Positions 1-11,874 of a DNA stretch of 64,000 bases are shown piece after piece. Under the pieces are notes generated by a model. It did not search any database. It had not been told where the DNA came from and was given only the letters and a program-made list of their open reading frames with translations. The stretch comes from Coleophoma eucalyptorum (taxonomy: Eukaryota; Ascomycota; Leotiomycetes; Helotiales; Dermateaceae). The translations under genes and the position numbers were made by a program. Position 1 is the first letter of the stretch; every line of letters begins with the position of its first letter. The stretch covers positions 186,001-250,000 of the forward strand of contig JALRME010000034.1 of the NCBI GenBank assembly GCA_026120035.1. The letters are read 5' to 3'.

Positions 1-1631
1 CAGCAAGGAGCGCAAATTTGTAAACTATGCTGCGGAGCCAGACTGCAACTTGGTGCATCAGCCATTGGCTGGCTCCTTGCACCATTCAACTCATATTGAT
101 GTGCAGGAGTGGCCAAATATTGAGCAGAATGCTCGTTCGACATTTTTCAAAGACTACTGTATTACTTCATCAAATCAAAGTCTATCTCGTGGATTCCTGA
201 ATGGCCTTGAGACTATGGTTGCTGAAGCTGGACCGACATCCGAAGTTGGAAAAGCCTGTACAATCATAGCGTTGGCCAATCTTGGGAAGAAGGCCGGAAG
301 CCCTATGCTTGTGCATGCGGCTGAGGACATGCATGCTTTGTTATTGTGGTCTTTTCGCCTGAGTATATCCGATGAAACGGCATCTGCCAGTGTCAAATCC
401 CTTATTACTGCAGTATTACTCGGTTTGTATGAGGTCAGCTTTCTCTCTGCTTCTAGAGTAGACAATTCCTGACATTCATAGATCATCATGAGTACTGAAG
501 CGTATCATGGTGCACATATAGCTCATGCGAATGGAATATCAGCCATCCTTATTAGTGAACAATCACCATTTGATTTAGTATGTGGTGGAAAGCTCTTCCA
601 ACTTGCAAATCCGTTACCACACGAGGGCCTGGAACTGAATGGTTCTGAACTGCAATACTTGCAATACTCTCTTACGAGAAACACCAAAATATCCCCGATC
701 TTTAGCGTCTTATGTACGCCATTTGTCAAGCAGACAAACTCCACAATAGAGTCAATATTTATCCAGACGGCATCTTTATTACTGAGGGCAAGACCCTTGC
801 TAGCCGCGGAAGCAACAGTAGATCAACTTTATTGCCTTAAGCAAGACGCCGAACAGCTCAACGAGAGATACGATTACTGGACGGAAAATACCACCGATGA
901 ATGGAGACCTAGATCGGTGGGGGTTATTGCATCGAAAAACGGTGAAGGAATGTGAGTAAATATATGAGCATTCTATGTTTCTGCTGGCGTTTTCGCCTCG
1001 GTAGATTTCTATCCATGGCCACAAGTGTTTTCAGTGAATTGCGAGATTCTCTAGAGCCAATACTCCTTGGATTACATGTTGCCGAAACAGCTTAGACTTA
1101 TTATTGAGAGAGCGATACTGACTTGGAACTCAAAGACCATGTGTGGGCTACTGGCCCGGTAATATCTCGTCCTATTACGATGGTAAGTTATATGTTCTAT
1201 TACTCCACGCCTAGTAACTCGATATAGCCTACATTGCTTCGATATGGGGCAATTATCGCAAAGCTCGTCTGTTACTTTTGGAAGTTATACTGGATTGCTA
1301 TAAACGGATTAACACCTTTCACCCCCTAGAAATCGACTCTTCAATACCCAAACAAACCAAAGAACTCATCGAAGGTATTGTATCCTCCATCCCATTTTTT
1401 CTAGCGGCAGATCTCCAAGTATTCCTCGAGACTGCCACGACGGGCACACCTGCTATTGTTCCTGGTAGACCAGTCGGTGGTTTACTTCTGATGAACACGT
1501 TGTGGGTGTTAACAATGATACCGATGGTTGAGCCGAAGCTTAAAGTCTATCTAAGAAACTGCTTAGTTTGGATTGGTGACCACATGGGCATTGGTCAAGC
1601 TACAATTTTATCTAAGGTCAGATATACATGA
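1..1631 (+). CDS. Fungal-specific transcription factor, 3' part (5' end outside window)
   Basis: This is the regulatory (middle and C-terminal) region of a fungal Zn2Cys6-type transcription factor; the DNA-binding domain lies off the left edge. The frame is open from base 2. Proposed exons are 1-433, 482-951, 1136-1182 and 1228-1631. Introns 434-481, 952-1135 and 1183-1227 have GT..AG ends and keep phase. The joins restore the family's typical C-terminal run SYYDAYIASIWGNYRKARLL, which crosses the third splice. The 184-nt second intron is longer than its neighbours, but its phase fits exactly. The end is uncertain: TGA at 1629 stops the frame, or a GTCAGA donor after codon SK (near 1615) could splice on to about 1829. 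No target genes can be inferred. Recognition is by domain pattern only, so the family is fairly safe and the specific function unknown. Confidence 0.6.
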
Positions 1632-2784
1632 GAACTCTCGATATTGGGAAAAACTGACGAGGTCGGTAGTGCACCACGATGGAGCTATTCGATTATACCA
1701 TGGAGGCGCATGTGGTCATCTGGGCGGGAATGCTCATATAGAGTGAGTAGTGTCTTGAAAAACAATGAGATTCTGCACAGATGTCTGGTAATACCTATCT
1801 GTTGCTGGTACACCGGAGCTTTAACGTAGTGTCACGAGGGCTCCCGCTGCAATGATAGTTTAGGGCGGTTTCGAGTCTCCGCGATGCTGACTTGAGTTGA
1901 AGAATAAAATGTTACAATAAATTCGAGCTAACTACACTGGGTACTTGCTATACATTATGTCTGTATATAAGGGATAATATTGCCCTCTTGGGATTGGAAC
2001 TGAGTATCTCATATATTCGTCCAGACTTATAAGTTCGAATTATATTTCGACGATTCGATAAATCTATGAGACTCATTCGGTGGCGAGTGCTCAGCAGAGT
2101 CAAATCGCCTGGCACATTATCAATGTACAGTTGAAGGGTTAAAGCGATAACCGATCCAATGAAGTCCTCCACCTCGGAGGGCAGGGAACGACATTCAGAA
2201 GTCCGCATCCTGGAGACTGAAATAAGTTCCAATACTCTCTACTGGCGCCATCCAAATCTTGGCATTGCTGGGGCCAACCGAAGATAAAGCTTGATCCAAC
2301 ATCCAACGCCCCAATAGAGTCCCAAGTGAGAATACTGCATAGTATCCTATTATCCGATATGGCCGTGCTTGTCTTACATAAGAACCTACTTCGGTAAGAT
2401 AATGAGGCCACCAATGCAGACGAGTATAGAAGAAGCACGCCGCATCAAGACACTGTACATGATGGGGTGATTTCTGAAGATATCGTAATCCGTCCATATC
2501 GTAGCCCTAGCGCAAGAGTATTAAGCCGCACTTGCCTTTACTAACTGCTTATGAGGGGGTTCATTGAGTTCAGAAACTTTATGGCTAGTATGCACCCACG
2601 GGTATAAGACAGAGATACGAAGAAGTTGGTCTTGAACATGCTGCCGACTGATATCTAGATTTAGCGTGATAAGCTATCGTTGGTGGTACTATAGCTGTTG
2701 GATTGTAATCTTCTAACTCTAAAAAAATAGTATAGATCATATTTCACGATTGAGGGGTAGTGCTTCTCGGCGATGGGTCTCCTA
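1632..2784. other. Intergenic region, no supported gene
   Basis: About 1.15 kb between the convergent ends of the left-edge regulator and the AsaB-like gene. Several overlapping minus-strand open frames exist at 1948-2497, but none has a recognisable domain, a consistent start or splice structure. A poorly conserved extra exon of the left gene (up to about 1829) cannot be excluded. Confidence 0.5.
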
Positions 2785-3903
2785 TCACCAGATACACCAC
2801 ACTCGCAACTCGCAACTCCGACGCGGGGGAATATCATCCGAGGCCTCGATTTGGAATGCACTGTGAGGAATCATGGCCTTTACGCTCCCATCACCTCGCC
2901 TCAAAGAATCGCTATCGTACAACTTAATCGCATAAATCTCGTCCGGCGTCTGCTCACTAAGGTAGCACCACTGGTGCTTCCCCTCTTCTCCCGCAGCCGG
3001 AGGCCGCACAACCACGTTCTCATTATAATACCCGTCGATATATCCTTTTCGATTGTTATAAGTTCGAGGCAGAACATCGAACTCGTAGTCAGACTCAGCG
3101 GCACCCATCATAGCGAGTGGGTCACGCTTTACGGTCTCCCACGGCCTCCAGACACTGAAAATACAGTATCGAGGACCCTCGTAGCCCGTACCATCCCAGT
3201 CCCATTGTCCACCTTTGCCGGTTAAGAGATCACCATCGCCCGGTTCAAGACCTGCTTTAGCCATGGCAGCATCCTCGGCGGCAATAATCTCGTCTCGCAG
3301 TTGCAGGAACTGTGCTCTTTCTTCCTCCGTCTGACTTTCATCTAACCATGCCGGTGTCATAGCCCGCAGGTGGCCTCTCGCGCCGCTACCAGTGTAGTCT
3401 CCATGCGTAATGAAGAATGGCGCCCCTCTGCTACTAGTACGTGGGTTTTTCATGTCCAGTTTAGTAAGGTCAACAGATGCGGCGTCACGCACCATGTTGC
3501 TTATCACAGCGGCTGAGCGAATGCCTAACTCTTTCTTAAGGAGTGATGTCATGGCTGGATAGTACTGCGTCGTCATGACTTTGGGGTCATGAACAGATTC
3601 GTCGGAGCTATCAATTGGGAGTTCCTGGTGGAGGATCTGGAAACCGTGGGTTTCATGGTTATAATTTGAGATGGGCGCAGATAGACTGCGTAAATCCGTC
3701 ACAGGGAGGATGTGGGAAGATACATCGGCTGAACCACCGAGTAGGATAGTCAGGTCATTCAGTTGTGGTGGGGTCGAGCCTGAGAAGTAGTTGAAAGAGG
3801 CATGCACGACAGCCGGTGTAGAATCGGTCGTTAAACCATTGACCTTAGTGGTTGTTGTTGCCGTCGCCATGATGATGGTGGCTTCAGAGTGGTCTTTCTT
3901 CAA
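2785..3903 (-). CDS. AsaB/CmcJ-like (GA4 desaturase family) oxygenase
   Basis: A 372-residue single-exon protein of the fungal AsaB/CmcJ-like family, which includes the aspergillic acid cluster protein AsaB, cephamycin CmcJ and the gibberellin GA4 desaturase. Members are thought to be iron/2-oxoglutarate-type hydroxylases or desaturases, often in secondary metabolism. Visible marks are a central FFITHGDYTGSGARGH segment carrying H-x-D, then YCIFSVWRPWETVKRDPLA (the family's VWRP..RDPLA block), then WCYLSEQTPDEIYAIKLYDS and the terminal IPHSAF. Length is close to the family's norm. The start may be the ATG at 3903 or, equally plausible, the in-frame ATG at 3870 (MATATTTTK). No synthase (PKS, NRPS, terpene) lies nearby, so its substrate is unknown. 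Confidence 0.8.
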   Translation of the reverse strand: MKKDHSEATIIMATATTTTKVNGLTTDSTPAVVHASFNYFSGSTPPQLNDLTILLGGSADVSSHILPVTDLRSLSAPISNYNHETHGFQILHQELPIDSSDESVHDPKVMTTQYYPAMTSLLKKELGIRSAAVISNMVRDAASVDLTKLDMKNPRTSSRGAPFFITHGDYTGSGARGHLRAMTPAWLDESQTEEERAQFLQLRDEIIAAEDAAMAKAGLEPGDGDLLTGKGGQWDWDGTGYEGPRYCIFSVWRPWETVKRDPLAMMGAAESDYEFDVLPRTYNNRKGYIDGYYNENVVVRPPAAGEEGKHQWCYLSEQTPDEIYAIKLYDSDSLRRGDGSVKAMIPHSAFQIEASDDIPPRRSCELRVWCIW

Positions 3904-4635
3904 CCATGAGGAGGGGTAGTACTGCGTTATATAAGGCAGTTAATGATTCTGAAATATGTCAGCAGTAAGCCATGACGTGGGAGGGTATTGCGTGGCATTG
4001 GCCCAGGGCAAATGGGGAGTGGAGACTAGAGCTACTTGCTAAGTTAATTGACGATCAGAAGCTGACTCAGCCGGAGAGAGTTGAGTTATTGCAATAACCC
4101 AATTGGTCAATGCGAAGTTATATACGTCAATTCGGTAACTTGACCAAATGCAAATTATGTTGATCCTTAACTTATCATACTTAGATATACTATAGCAATC
4201 AATTCGACATCGGTGACTAGTGCTATGTCAAATTTTTTCTTAAGATTTATTAGCTGATAAATCGTTGTATTGGCCGATTTCATTATTAGCGAGTAAGTAG
4301 GAATAGAAATAGAAGTAAGCCTAGCTCTTGACTTCGAATAGACTTCGTACTAAGTACAAGAGAAGCAGACGTTACAATGGCAATAGCCCTCTAGATTATA
4401 ATCCCGAGAATTTCACATACGCTATCAAGAATTGAAAACCTAATTTCGATTGAGGTCTTCTAAATTCTGATCACGTGTTACACGGCTAAGACCTCTTACC
4501 AGGGTATTCATATACTTGATAGGCACAAGCAAGCGCCAGCCTTGTGAGGCGCCAACTGATGTGGTGATATTTGACCAAGAAAATTCTCAGATCGTTCATG
4601 AAACCATCGCCGCTATCTGTAACAGCTTCACAGCC
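3904..4635. other. Divergent intergenic region
   Basis: About 730 bp between the AsaB-like gene (minus) and the NACHT-ankyrin gene (plus), presumably holding both promoters. It is AT-rich in 4140-4400. The frame of the downstream gene stays open back to about 4498 without an ATG, so a short upstream first exon for that gene is possible here. I see no clear regulatory motif. Confidence 0.5.
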
Positions 4636-7600
4636 ATGTCTCGAGCGCTAGAGCAGTCGTCACAACTGAAGCCCGAGATTCGCCTAGCCCAAGCTGTATC
4701 ACAGTTTGAGGCCGACCTCTCAACCGATCAGAAAGCAGCCTTGCACGCATATAAATCTCAAATTCAAGATGCGCCCCCGAGTCTCAGCGACGTGATGCGC
4801 CTCACAGCTGAAATCGACCTCCGCGCTGCTGGAAGGCTGGGCGGCGGACGTTGCGTTGGGCCAAGAATGACCAATTTCTTGCATGCGGTCCAGCAGTTCG
4901 CTGCTATTGGAGATGTCATGATAGGCGGCTCCCAGAATCTCATTGCCTGTGGTGTCTGGTCGCTTGTACGAATGACATTACTTGTGAGTATCTCTATAGG
5001 TTGTCTCCTACCAGTCACTCATACTTCTAGCAGTCTATAGTAAACTTCTCCTCCTACCTCGAGAGATTATCCAGCCTCCTCATGAATGCTGGCCGATCAG
5101 TTCCTCGTTATGAAAAATTTGCCTTGCTTTATCCCTGTTCTCAGAAACTACAAACATACCTATCCGAATACTTCATTGTGGTAGTGGGTCTTTGTCACCT
5201 GCTATTCAGATTTTCCCGGAAGTCGACTATTAAGCAATATGTATTGAGTCTTAACGATGCCGACTTAAAGAACTATGAATCGGATCTCGAAATCTGGGCT
5301 AACTTGCTCAAAGAAGAAGTCAGTCTTTTAGTGGCTGGGAGGATCGAGAGAGAAGCCCAACAGAATACACATTTTAGGGATCTTTGGAGTAAGAAATCCA
5401 AATCTGTATCCCTGGATGAAAAGTTCAAGGCAAGATTACGGGTCCTCAATTTTCTCTCCACATACGATTATCAGACGCCATGGAAGCAGAGTCGAAAGGT
5501 GGGAAACACAACACTCTGCAATCGAAATACAGATTACCAGAATTGGAAACGACGGAAAGGTTCCTGTACACTTCTATATACAGGCAAGCTAGGATCCGGA
5601 AAATCAGTACTTCTAGCAAACATTGTGGATGATCTAAATCTTCATATTCAAAGCAAGGATGTCGTAGTAGCATATTTCTTTTGCCGCCACGACATTCTTG
5701 AAAGTTTGCGCGCAGATATAGTCCTTGGGTCCCTTGTCCGACAGTTGTTACTCCATATTACAGATCTTGAGATAGTGGAAAAGATGGTGGATGACACTAT
5801 TTCGACACCAGATTTCGAAATTTTACTTGCCGTAATCCGGCGTGTTGTCCCACCGACCCAGAGAGCATATTTCATCCTGGACGGTCTAGATGAATGCGAC
5901 GTTGCCGAGAGTGACCAACTGATTTCACAACTCCGGAAGCTTCAGGATTCATTTACGCTTCTTCTATGTGTTTCAGTCAGAGTTGAGGCCAACAAGACTC
6001 TAGAATTAAGATTGGAACAGTTTGTTGCCCCTAAGAGTATCTCAATTCCCGAAAACAATCCTGACATCAAAGCTTTCATTGGGATGCAGTTGGAACACTG
6101 CTTAGAGACCAGAAAGTTGGTGATAGGAGATCCGAATCTGATACTGGAAATACAGGACGGTCTCGTTCAGGGTTCTCAGGGTATGTTTCTATGGGTAGCT
6201 CTGCAGATTATGTCTCTGTGTACTATGAAAACAGATGATGCTATCCGTAAGGCTTTACTAAACCTTCCAAAAGATCTATCTGAAACATTCTCTCGTATTC
6301 TGGTGAGATCAAACACGGCAGAACAGCCTTATCAACGACGGATCCTAGAGCTCATCAATGTGGCTCAACGTCCGTTGCAACTTGAAGAACTCCGGGAAGC
6401 TTTAAGTGTAATTCCTGGTAATACGACATGGAATCCGGCAGTTCTCATCAATGATATATACTCGATACTAGCTTTTTGTGGAAGCCTGATAATCATTGAC
6501 GAAGACGAGTTGACAGTACGACTAGTTCATCATAGCGTTAAGCAATTTCTCCTAACCGATGCCAAAGTCCCAGCGAGCGTCCGATTCACAACCGCGGAAG
6601 CAAATAGAACAATGGCGGAGACTATCCTTACCTATCTTAATTACGGCATTTTTGGAACGCAACTATCTACTGCAGTAGCTTCGCAAGTGATGGCCGGATC
6701 AGTGCCATCCACAATCATTCGTCTAAACTCCTCCGGCAATGTACGAAAGATGGCGTTGTCACTTTTGAGGTCTAAGAAGGCGCCTAATTGTGATGTTAGC
6801 AAAACCCTCTCAGCGGCAACCAACACCATTATCCCTCACTCATATTATAAACCTAAGTTTCACCCTTATGCAAAGTCACACTGGCAAGACCACATATTTT
6901 GCCTTTCAGAGCTAGATCCTGTCTTCGAAAGCTTGCTACTTCGACTATTGAAAACAAGAGCAGTGGAAGCAAATGCAAGCAATAATAGTGGTCTGACCAT
7001 TTTGTTGTGGGCGGCAAAACACGGAAACCATGCCATTTTCAAGCTTCTGCATGATGATGGCTTGGTTGACATTAATCAAAAGGATACTATGGAGAAAACA
7101 TCGCTGTTTTACGCTGTTGAGTACGGGCACGCGGTCATTTTGAAGGTGTTCCTTGACTCTGTCATTAATCAAAAGGATAATATGAAGAGAACATCGCTGC
7201 TTTACGCTGTTGAGAACGGGCATGCGGCAATCTTCAAGGTGTTCCTTGATTCTGGGAGGGCTAACTCTGGTATTAACCTGCTATGGCACGCTTCTCAGAA
7301 GGGGCATGCGGACGTTGTTAAGCTGCTCCTTGACTATGATTTGGCTGATCCTGAGATTAGAGATGAGGTTGGTAGGACACCACTATTTCATGCCACTGAA
7401 AATGGGGATACGGCTATCGTCAAGGTACTCTTGGAGTTTACCAAGGGCGATCCTAACTTGGAGGATGACTTTGGTCAGACCCCACTAGGGCAGGCTGCTG
7501 GGAAAGGGTATACGGCTATCGTTAAGCTACTGCTTGACTCTGGTAGGGTCAAGCTTCGCTTAATGGACAACTTGAGTAGCACGCCAATATGGCACGCCAC

Positions 7601-8027
7601 TGAGAATGGGCACGCGGCTGTCGTCAAGTTGCTACTCGACTTTCAGAAGGTCCTCTCTAACTCAGAATACCAGTTTGATTTGACGTCACTGCTATGGCAT
7701 GCTGTTAAATACGGACACGCGGCCGTGGTCGAAGTACTACTTAACTACTGTAGGATCGACTTTAATATGTTTGATGATTACCTTGCGGATTTATATCCCG
7801 ATCCCTTTGATTGGAAGGGACTGCTATGGCACGCGGCTGAGAACAAACATATTGCCGTCCTAAAGGTACTAGTTCGCTTCAATAAGATGGGTTCTCTTGC
7901 CGTAGAGGATAAATTTAGTAAGCTATTAATCTTAGCCGCTGCTGAATACACTCGCGAGGGCTTTTTCCAGCAGCTACACAACCTTATTGAAGACTCTAGC
8001 TGGGCTTATAGTTTGCTAGTTGATTAA
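4636..8027 (+). CDS. NACHT-ankyrin NLR-like (STAND) receptor
   Basis: Fungal NLR-like STAND protein of about 1114 residues: exons 4636-4983 and 5031-8027 with a 47-nt intron. STAND proteins act as ligand-triggered oligomerising switches in non-self recognition and programmed cell death. The N-terminal roughly 250 residues match the conserved fungal domain before NACHT (SIVNFSSYLERLSSLLMNAG, LSEYFIVVVGLCHLLF). The NACHT domain shows a P-loop (YTGKLGSGKSVLLANI) and Walker B (AYFILDGLDECD). The C-terminal third is about nine ankyrin-type repeats (..GHAAVVKLLLD..). The start is uncertain: ATG at 4636 is the first in-frame ATG, but coding-like sequence extends upstream to about 4516. The ligand and the effector partner are not visible. 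Family assignment is secure and the biological trigger unknown. Confidence 0.88.
7071..7256 (+). repeat. Two near-identical tandem ankyrin-coding units (93 bp each)
   Basis: Units 7071-7163 and 7164-7256 start with the same INQKD-coding bases and stay nearly identical through the codons for TSLxYAVExGHAxIxKVFLDS. The period is 31 codons. Neighbouring ankyrin repeats of the same protein are far more diverged at DNA level, so this pair looks like a recent duplication or gene-conversion product. Confidence 0.85.
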
Positions 8028-8393
8028 TTAAACCGCAAATTGAATGTATATTATCGTTCAGCTGCTAAAGTTTCTCCTGTAAGGTATTTGATAGATAATT
8101 CATAATAAAACCAGCTTTTAAATTCTTGTGATGAAAGTACTCAGTTTGATTTTGATCTCAACTTAGCAATAGTATTTAAGTTTGGACATTAATATGATAG
8201 AATATGCAATTATTGCGGTCCCAGCTACTAACTATAGAGTGCTTGGAATTTTACAAGAGGTTTTGTGAGGTCACGAGAACGGCACTGTAATTGAAGAACT
8301 GGATCGTTCACCCCTTCAAGGTACTTTCTTTTTCATGTGAACCTCTGTGTGTTGTTTCCCATGGGATCATTCTCATTTTCAATCTGAAGCTCA
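8028..8393. other. Convergent 3' region, no gene seen
   Basis: An AT-rich 366-bp gap between the 3' ends of the NACHT-ankyrin and glutathione transferase genes. I see nothing beyond likely 3' untranslated sequence. Confidence 0.5.
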
Positions 8394-9160
8394 TCACCAC
8401 ATTGTGAGATTATAACCATTTCCTTTTGTCAAGCCTTTCTTCCAAGCATCCCTGTTCTGGATACGTTCTCGATACGCGCCAAGCTTAGGGAAATCCTTCG
8501 AAATATCCAGCCAGTGTCTCTGTGCAATTAAGTCCAACGGCCAGCTAATGAGGAAGTCGGATCTTCCAGGAGAGCTTCCATTAAACCAATCCTTATCCCC
8601 AAGGACATCCTGTAGGTACGCCAACTGTTGCGTAAGTTCGGGCGCCGTGACATTCTTATATATCATCCTCTGGATAGCACCTGTAAGATAGGACACTGGC
8701 CATGGTGACATGCTGTGCATCATTTCAAAAATTAATTCCACGGCGCCTATTGATCCAATGCTGGATCCTGTAAATGATGAAAGCTGCTCATCCAGAATCC
8801 AATCCTTGGTCGCGAACTTCCCCTCTAAATCATATTCACGCAGGAGATATGCCATTATGGCAGACGTCTCTACAATTGACAGGCCATCCTGTGTCACAAG
8901 AATCGGACTCTTTCCCAGGGGGTGGATCTTCTTTAGCTCTGGTGGTGCTCTATAGGTTTTGGGGTCGCGAAAATATAATTTAAGGTTGTATTCGATCTGG
9001 AGTTCCTCGAGAAGCCACAGGACTCTCTGTGATTGAGATGACTTCATCAAATGTCAGCATTCTGCAGTATGTATATGAGTATAGACTCTTTAAAGAAGTG
9101 GCATACATCCAGATGATGGAGCGTGGGCAGGCCAGGCTTTTGAGTTTGTTCCATTATCAT
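8394..9160 (-). CDS. Glutathione S-transferase
   Basis: Cytosolic-type glutathione S-transferase of 233 residues, in exons 9160-9107 and 9041-8394 with a 65-nt intron (GTATGC..AAG). The splice restores the usual N-terminal beta strand and serine/arginine helix (LHHLDSSQSQRVLWLLEELQIEYNL). Next come KIHPLGKSPIL, with the cis-proline turn expected for the thioredoxin-like domain, and VETSAIMAYLLREY, with the Glu-Ser/Thr pair that binds the gamma-glutamyl group. An all-helical C-terminal domain follows to residue 233. It resembles fungal Gtt-type enzymes that conjugate glutathione to electrophiles. ATG at 9160 or 9154 could start it. The neighbours give no hint of a specific substrate. Confidence 0.88.
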
Positions 9161-10839
9161 GGGTTGAAAATTAAGAATTAGAAATCCAAATTAATAATGG
9201 TGAAATTGAACTGATTCTGTAAAGAAGTTTCAAAAAACTAGAATCTCATCAAGGGATGAGAAAGAAAGAAAAAAATAAGACTTCAATGATGAGGATCAGA
9301 CGTTATAACTGATCGTAAACGAGATACCGTACTCTAAACTTATCAATCAACCAGGCTCATCGCAAGTAGTAGCTACGGTCTGGACCAGCATGTCTTTGTA
9401 ATCAGTTGGGTAATGAACTTACAATTGGATAGTAAGTATCGTACGAAGTTGCACCGTTGACGTAACGTAACGTAATCTAACCGTAGTACTCTCTTATGGT
9501 GGAGAATTGTAGTAGAGTCGTTAATCTCTCGCCTCCGGAACGAACTGCTCCCGAATTTGGATTTGCTCGGTAGCCAGAGGTCCCCGAAGATCCGTCACTA
9601 ACAAACTAAGCGACTCTGTATTTCCTCTCATATTGCTGTTGTATTTCAAGCATTAATTGCCCAAGGCCTGGTCACCAATCTTGCTACTCTATCGTTATTG
9701 TTCACCAGACAAAGCCTAATTGAATTAACTTGGGTCAAGATTTCACACCGCGTAAGGTATAAGGAAGGTATAAGGTGGTTAGGGTTAATTGAATACTTTA
9801 ATAAAAGTCAATGTAACTAGAAGAATCTCTTTTCTCATTTTACAAAAGCCCCGTAGAGTTTGAAGCTGCGTTTACAAGGTGCCCGGAATATTTCTCCACT
9901 GTCGTATTTCAGCATAATTTCTTCGACCCTCATCAGCCGTGATCATTCTTTTGTGTCCTCTCAGCCGAGACCTATCCTCTTTAGAAATTTAAGAACTTAA
10001 ATGTTAAAGAACTCATACCCTTTAAATAGGAGGATAAAGCCTGGTTTCGTGGTAATATTATATAGGTGGAGCTTAGGTGGACGCGTTTTGGCGTTATTGT
10101 GGCGACTCGCTTGTGAATACGATATATCCTCGGCATCATCATCTTCGTCCACTTCATATTGCCGCTGCCCACCCAATTTCCTACCGATTCTCTCCTTCAT
10201 TGCCTCAACGTTTCTTTCCAGAGCCTCGAGTTAAGAAGTATTTAGTAGCTCATCCGGTCTGGCGTAAACTATTACTACTTGGGGATGGTCATCAATTTTG
10301 CTCTGCATTTGCCCAGGAGGAAGACGGCGGATGCATGAGCAGCTGGGTTTGGAAGCCAATAATGATGATTCTCTTATTATTCTTCTAAAACCACGTCCTC
10401 TTGCATCCTAGATTGAATGCTGTGATCATCAGTTCATTTATAGATGTTGAAAGCTGTGGCTAACCCGCGCACGCGCCTTACCCCACGAAGAGCTTTGCTA
10501 AACTCTGGGAAAAGAGCCGCAGTACTGAGATAATTGGCTTAACCAATCTTGTTACAGTTTGATCTACAGCACGTTTCAAAGCTTGAAATTCTCTTTACAG
10601 ACTCTTGTATGTATAGTTTGGTGTTTACAAAGAAATGGAGTAGCAAAGTAGCTCATTGACGAAAGGATAATGATATGAAAGGAATACTCTAGGTGATAGC
10701 CACCGTGATAGTAGCCAACAGTTCTTCAGAAAGGCCCAATCAAATCCAGGCAACTTATAAGCAAAGAGATTTACAAGATCTAGGCCATGCCAATTATTTT
10801 GTTCCATTCGTTCTCCGTTATCACATCCATACAACATTA
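9161..10839. other. Long intergenic region, no supported gene
   Basis: About 1.7 kb with only short overlapping open frames. The best is minus-strand 9997-10200, with an acidic run EVDEDDDAEDIS after a coiled-coil-like stretch. It ends without a domain, and upstream in-frame stops prevent extension. It could be a gene fragment, but I do not call it. Confidence 0.45.
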
Positions 10840-11874
10840 TTACGACAGAAGCACTTTTTGACTCTTCACACCACCCGCATAGCCAGCCAAGTATAGGAAA
10901 GCCTCCTCATCTCTCAGCGCTAACAACCCAGGCCAATCTGAGTGGATAGGGAAAACGGTTAACTTATTATCCCATGTTCGACCGCCGTCGGTGCTTGTAA
11001 GCAGCTTCGTAGCCGCGATTTGCGGCCAGTTCCTCTTCCTGATTTCTCTATCTTCATTCGCTGAACGATCCTCATCCGTCATAAAGCTTACTATTAATGT
11101 GCCACCAACCTTGATGATCTGCGGCGCTCCCGCATTTCTCCCCGGGGGTGGGATGTAGACGGGCCGACGATCTTCCCACGTCTCACCATGGTTGGAGGAG
11201 GAGCTGGAGTAAACACTGAAGCAACCTCCGTGGTCATTGCTCTCGTACACAGCGAGTAGAGAGCCCTCGCTGACCTCCACCACGCTCACCATGCCATCGC
11301 GGGACGTCGTTCTCTGTGCGCCCGAGACGGGTTTTCCCTCGCGCCAGGTCAGGCCGCCATCAGATGAGACGAGCAGCACGTTATCCTGGTCATCTTCCTT
11401 CAACTCACGCGAATAGTAAAGCTCGAGAGTCCCGTCATTGGCGTTGCGCAAGAATGGTTCCCAAGCCCCGTTTGTCGAGCACCGAGCATCGATCACCACG
11501 GGCTCGCTGTGGAACTCCCAGGTCAAACCCAAGTCGCGAGAGCGCGAAATCGTAATGCGGTAGGTGGTCCAGTTGTTTCGTTCGTCCTTGTCATGGTTTC
11601 TATACGCCAGCAGAATTTCGCCAGATGGAAGTTGGAGTGGATATGGATTGTCTAAACTGGCTTGGCTGATAGGCCTGGTGGCAGCCGTCCCAGTGCGCTG
11701 CCAGGTCGCGCCGTGATCTGTTGAGGTCACGAGTGTCAACTGCTGCACCCCAGGTTGCGGAAAGGCAGTGTAGGCCCCCAAGATATGGCCGTTGGCAAGG
11801 TAGTTTGCACGGGGGTAGCAGGAGCCTCCTTCGCCAACGTTAAGGGCAACGGCGTCACCAACGAGCGAGAGCAT
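10840..11874 (-). CDS. BNR/Asp-box beta-propeller glycosidase (sialidase superfamily)
   Basis: A 344-residue single-exon protein of the sialidase/Asp-box superfamily, expected to fold as a six-bladed beta-propeller. Five Asp-box motifs (S/T-x-D/N-x-G-x-T-W) are visible: STDHGATW, SRDLGLTW, SSDGGLTW, SSNHGETW and STDGGRTW. Other conserved family blocks are YPRANYLANGHILGAYT, LLAYRNHDKD, WEPFLRNANDG and RNAGAPQI..VSFMTDED. Fungal relatives act on plant or animal glycans, but their substrates are mostly untested, so I do not name sialic acid. No convincing signal peptide is encoded after the ATG at 11874. The frame stays open about 28 codons upstream without an ATG, so a secreted form with an upstream exon is possible. 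Confidence 0.8.
   Translation of the reverse strand: MLSLVGDAVALNVGEGGSCYPRANYLANGHILGAYTAFPQPGVQQLTLVTSTDHGATWQRTGTAATRPISQASLDNPYPLQLPSGEILLAYRNHDKDERNNWTTYRITISRSRDLGLTWEFHSEPVVIDARCSTNGAWEPFLRNANDGTLELYYSRELKEDDQDNVLLVSSDGGLTWREGKPVSGAQRTTSRDGMVSVVEVSEGSLLAVYESNDHGGCFSVYSSSSSNHGETWEDRRPVYIPPPGRNAGAPQIIKVGGTLIVSFMTDEDRSANEDREIRKRNWPQIAATKLLTSTDGGRTWDNKLTVFPIHSDWPGLLALRDEEAFLYLAGYAGGVKSQKVLLS

Noticed and set aside
952..1135. Apparent break of the left-edge regulator gene (pseudogene)
   Set aside because: A 184-nt GT..AG intron restores frame and the conserved downstream block, so the gene can be intact.
1948..2497. Overlapping minus-strand open frames of up to 100 codons
   Set aside because: Two frames overlap without a consistent coding signal, and no family was recognised. 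They are probably chance frames.
9981..10388. Small frames on both strands, including an acidic EVDEDDDAEDIS segment
   Set aside because: Frames on both strands are of similar length, and the acidic one is closed upstream by stops. No domain supports a gene.
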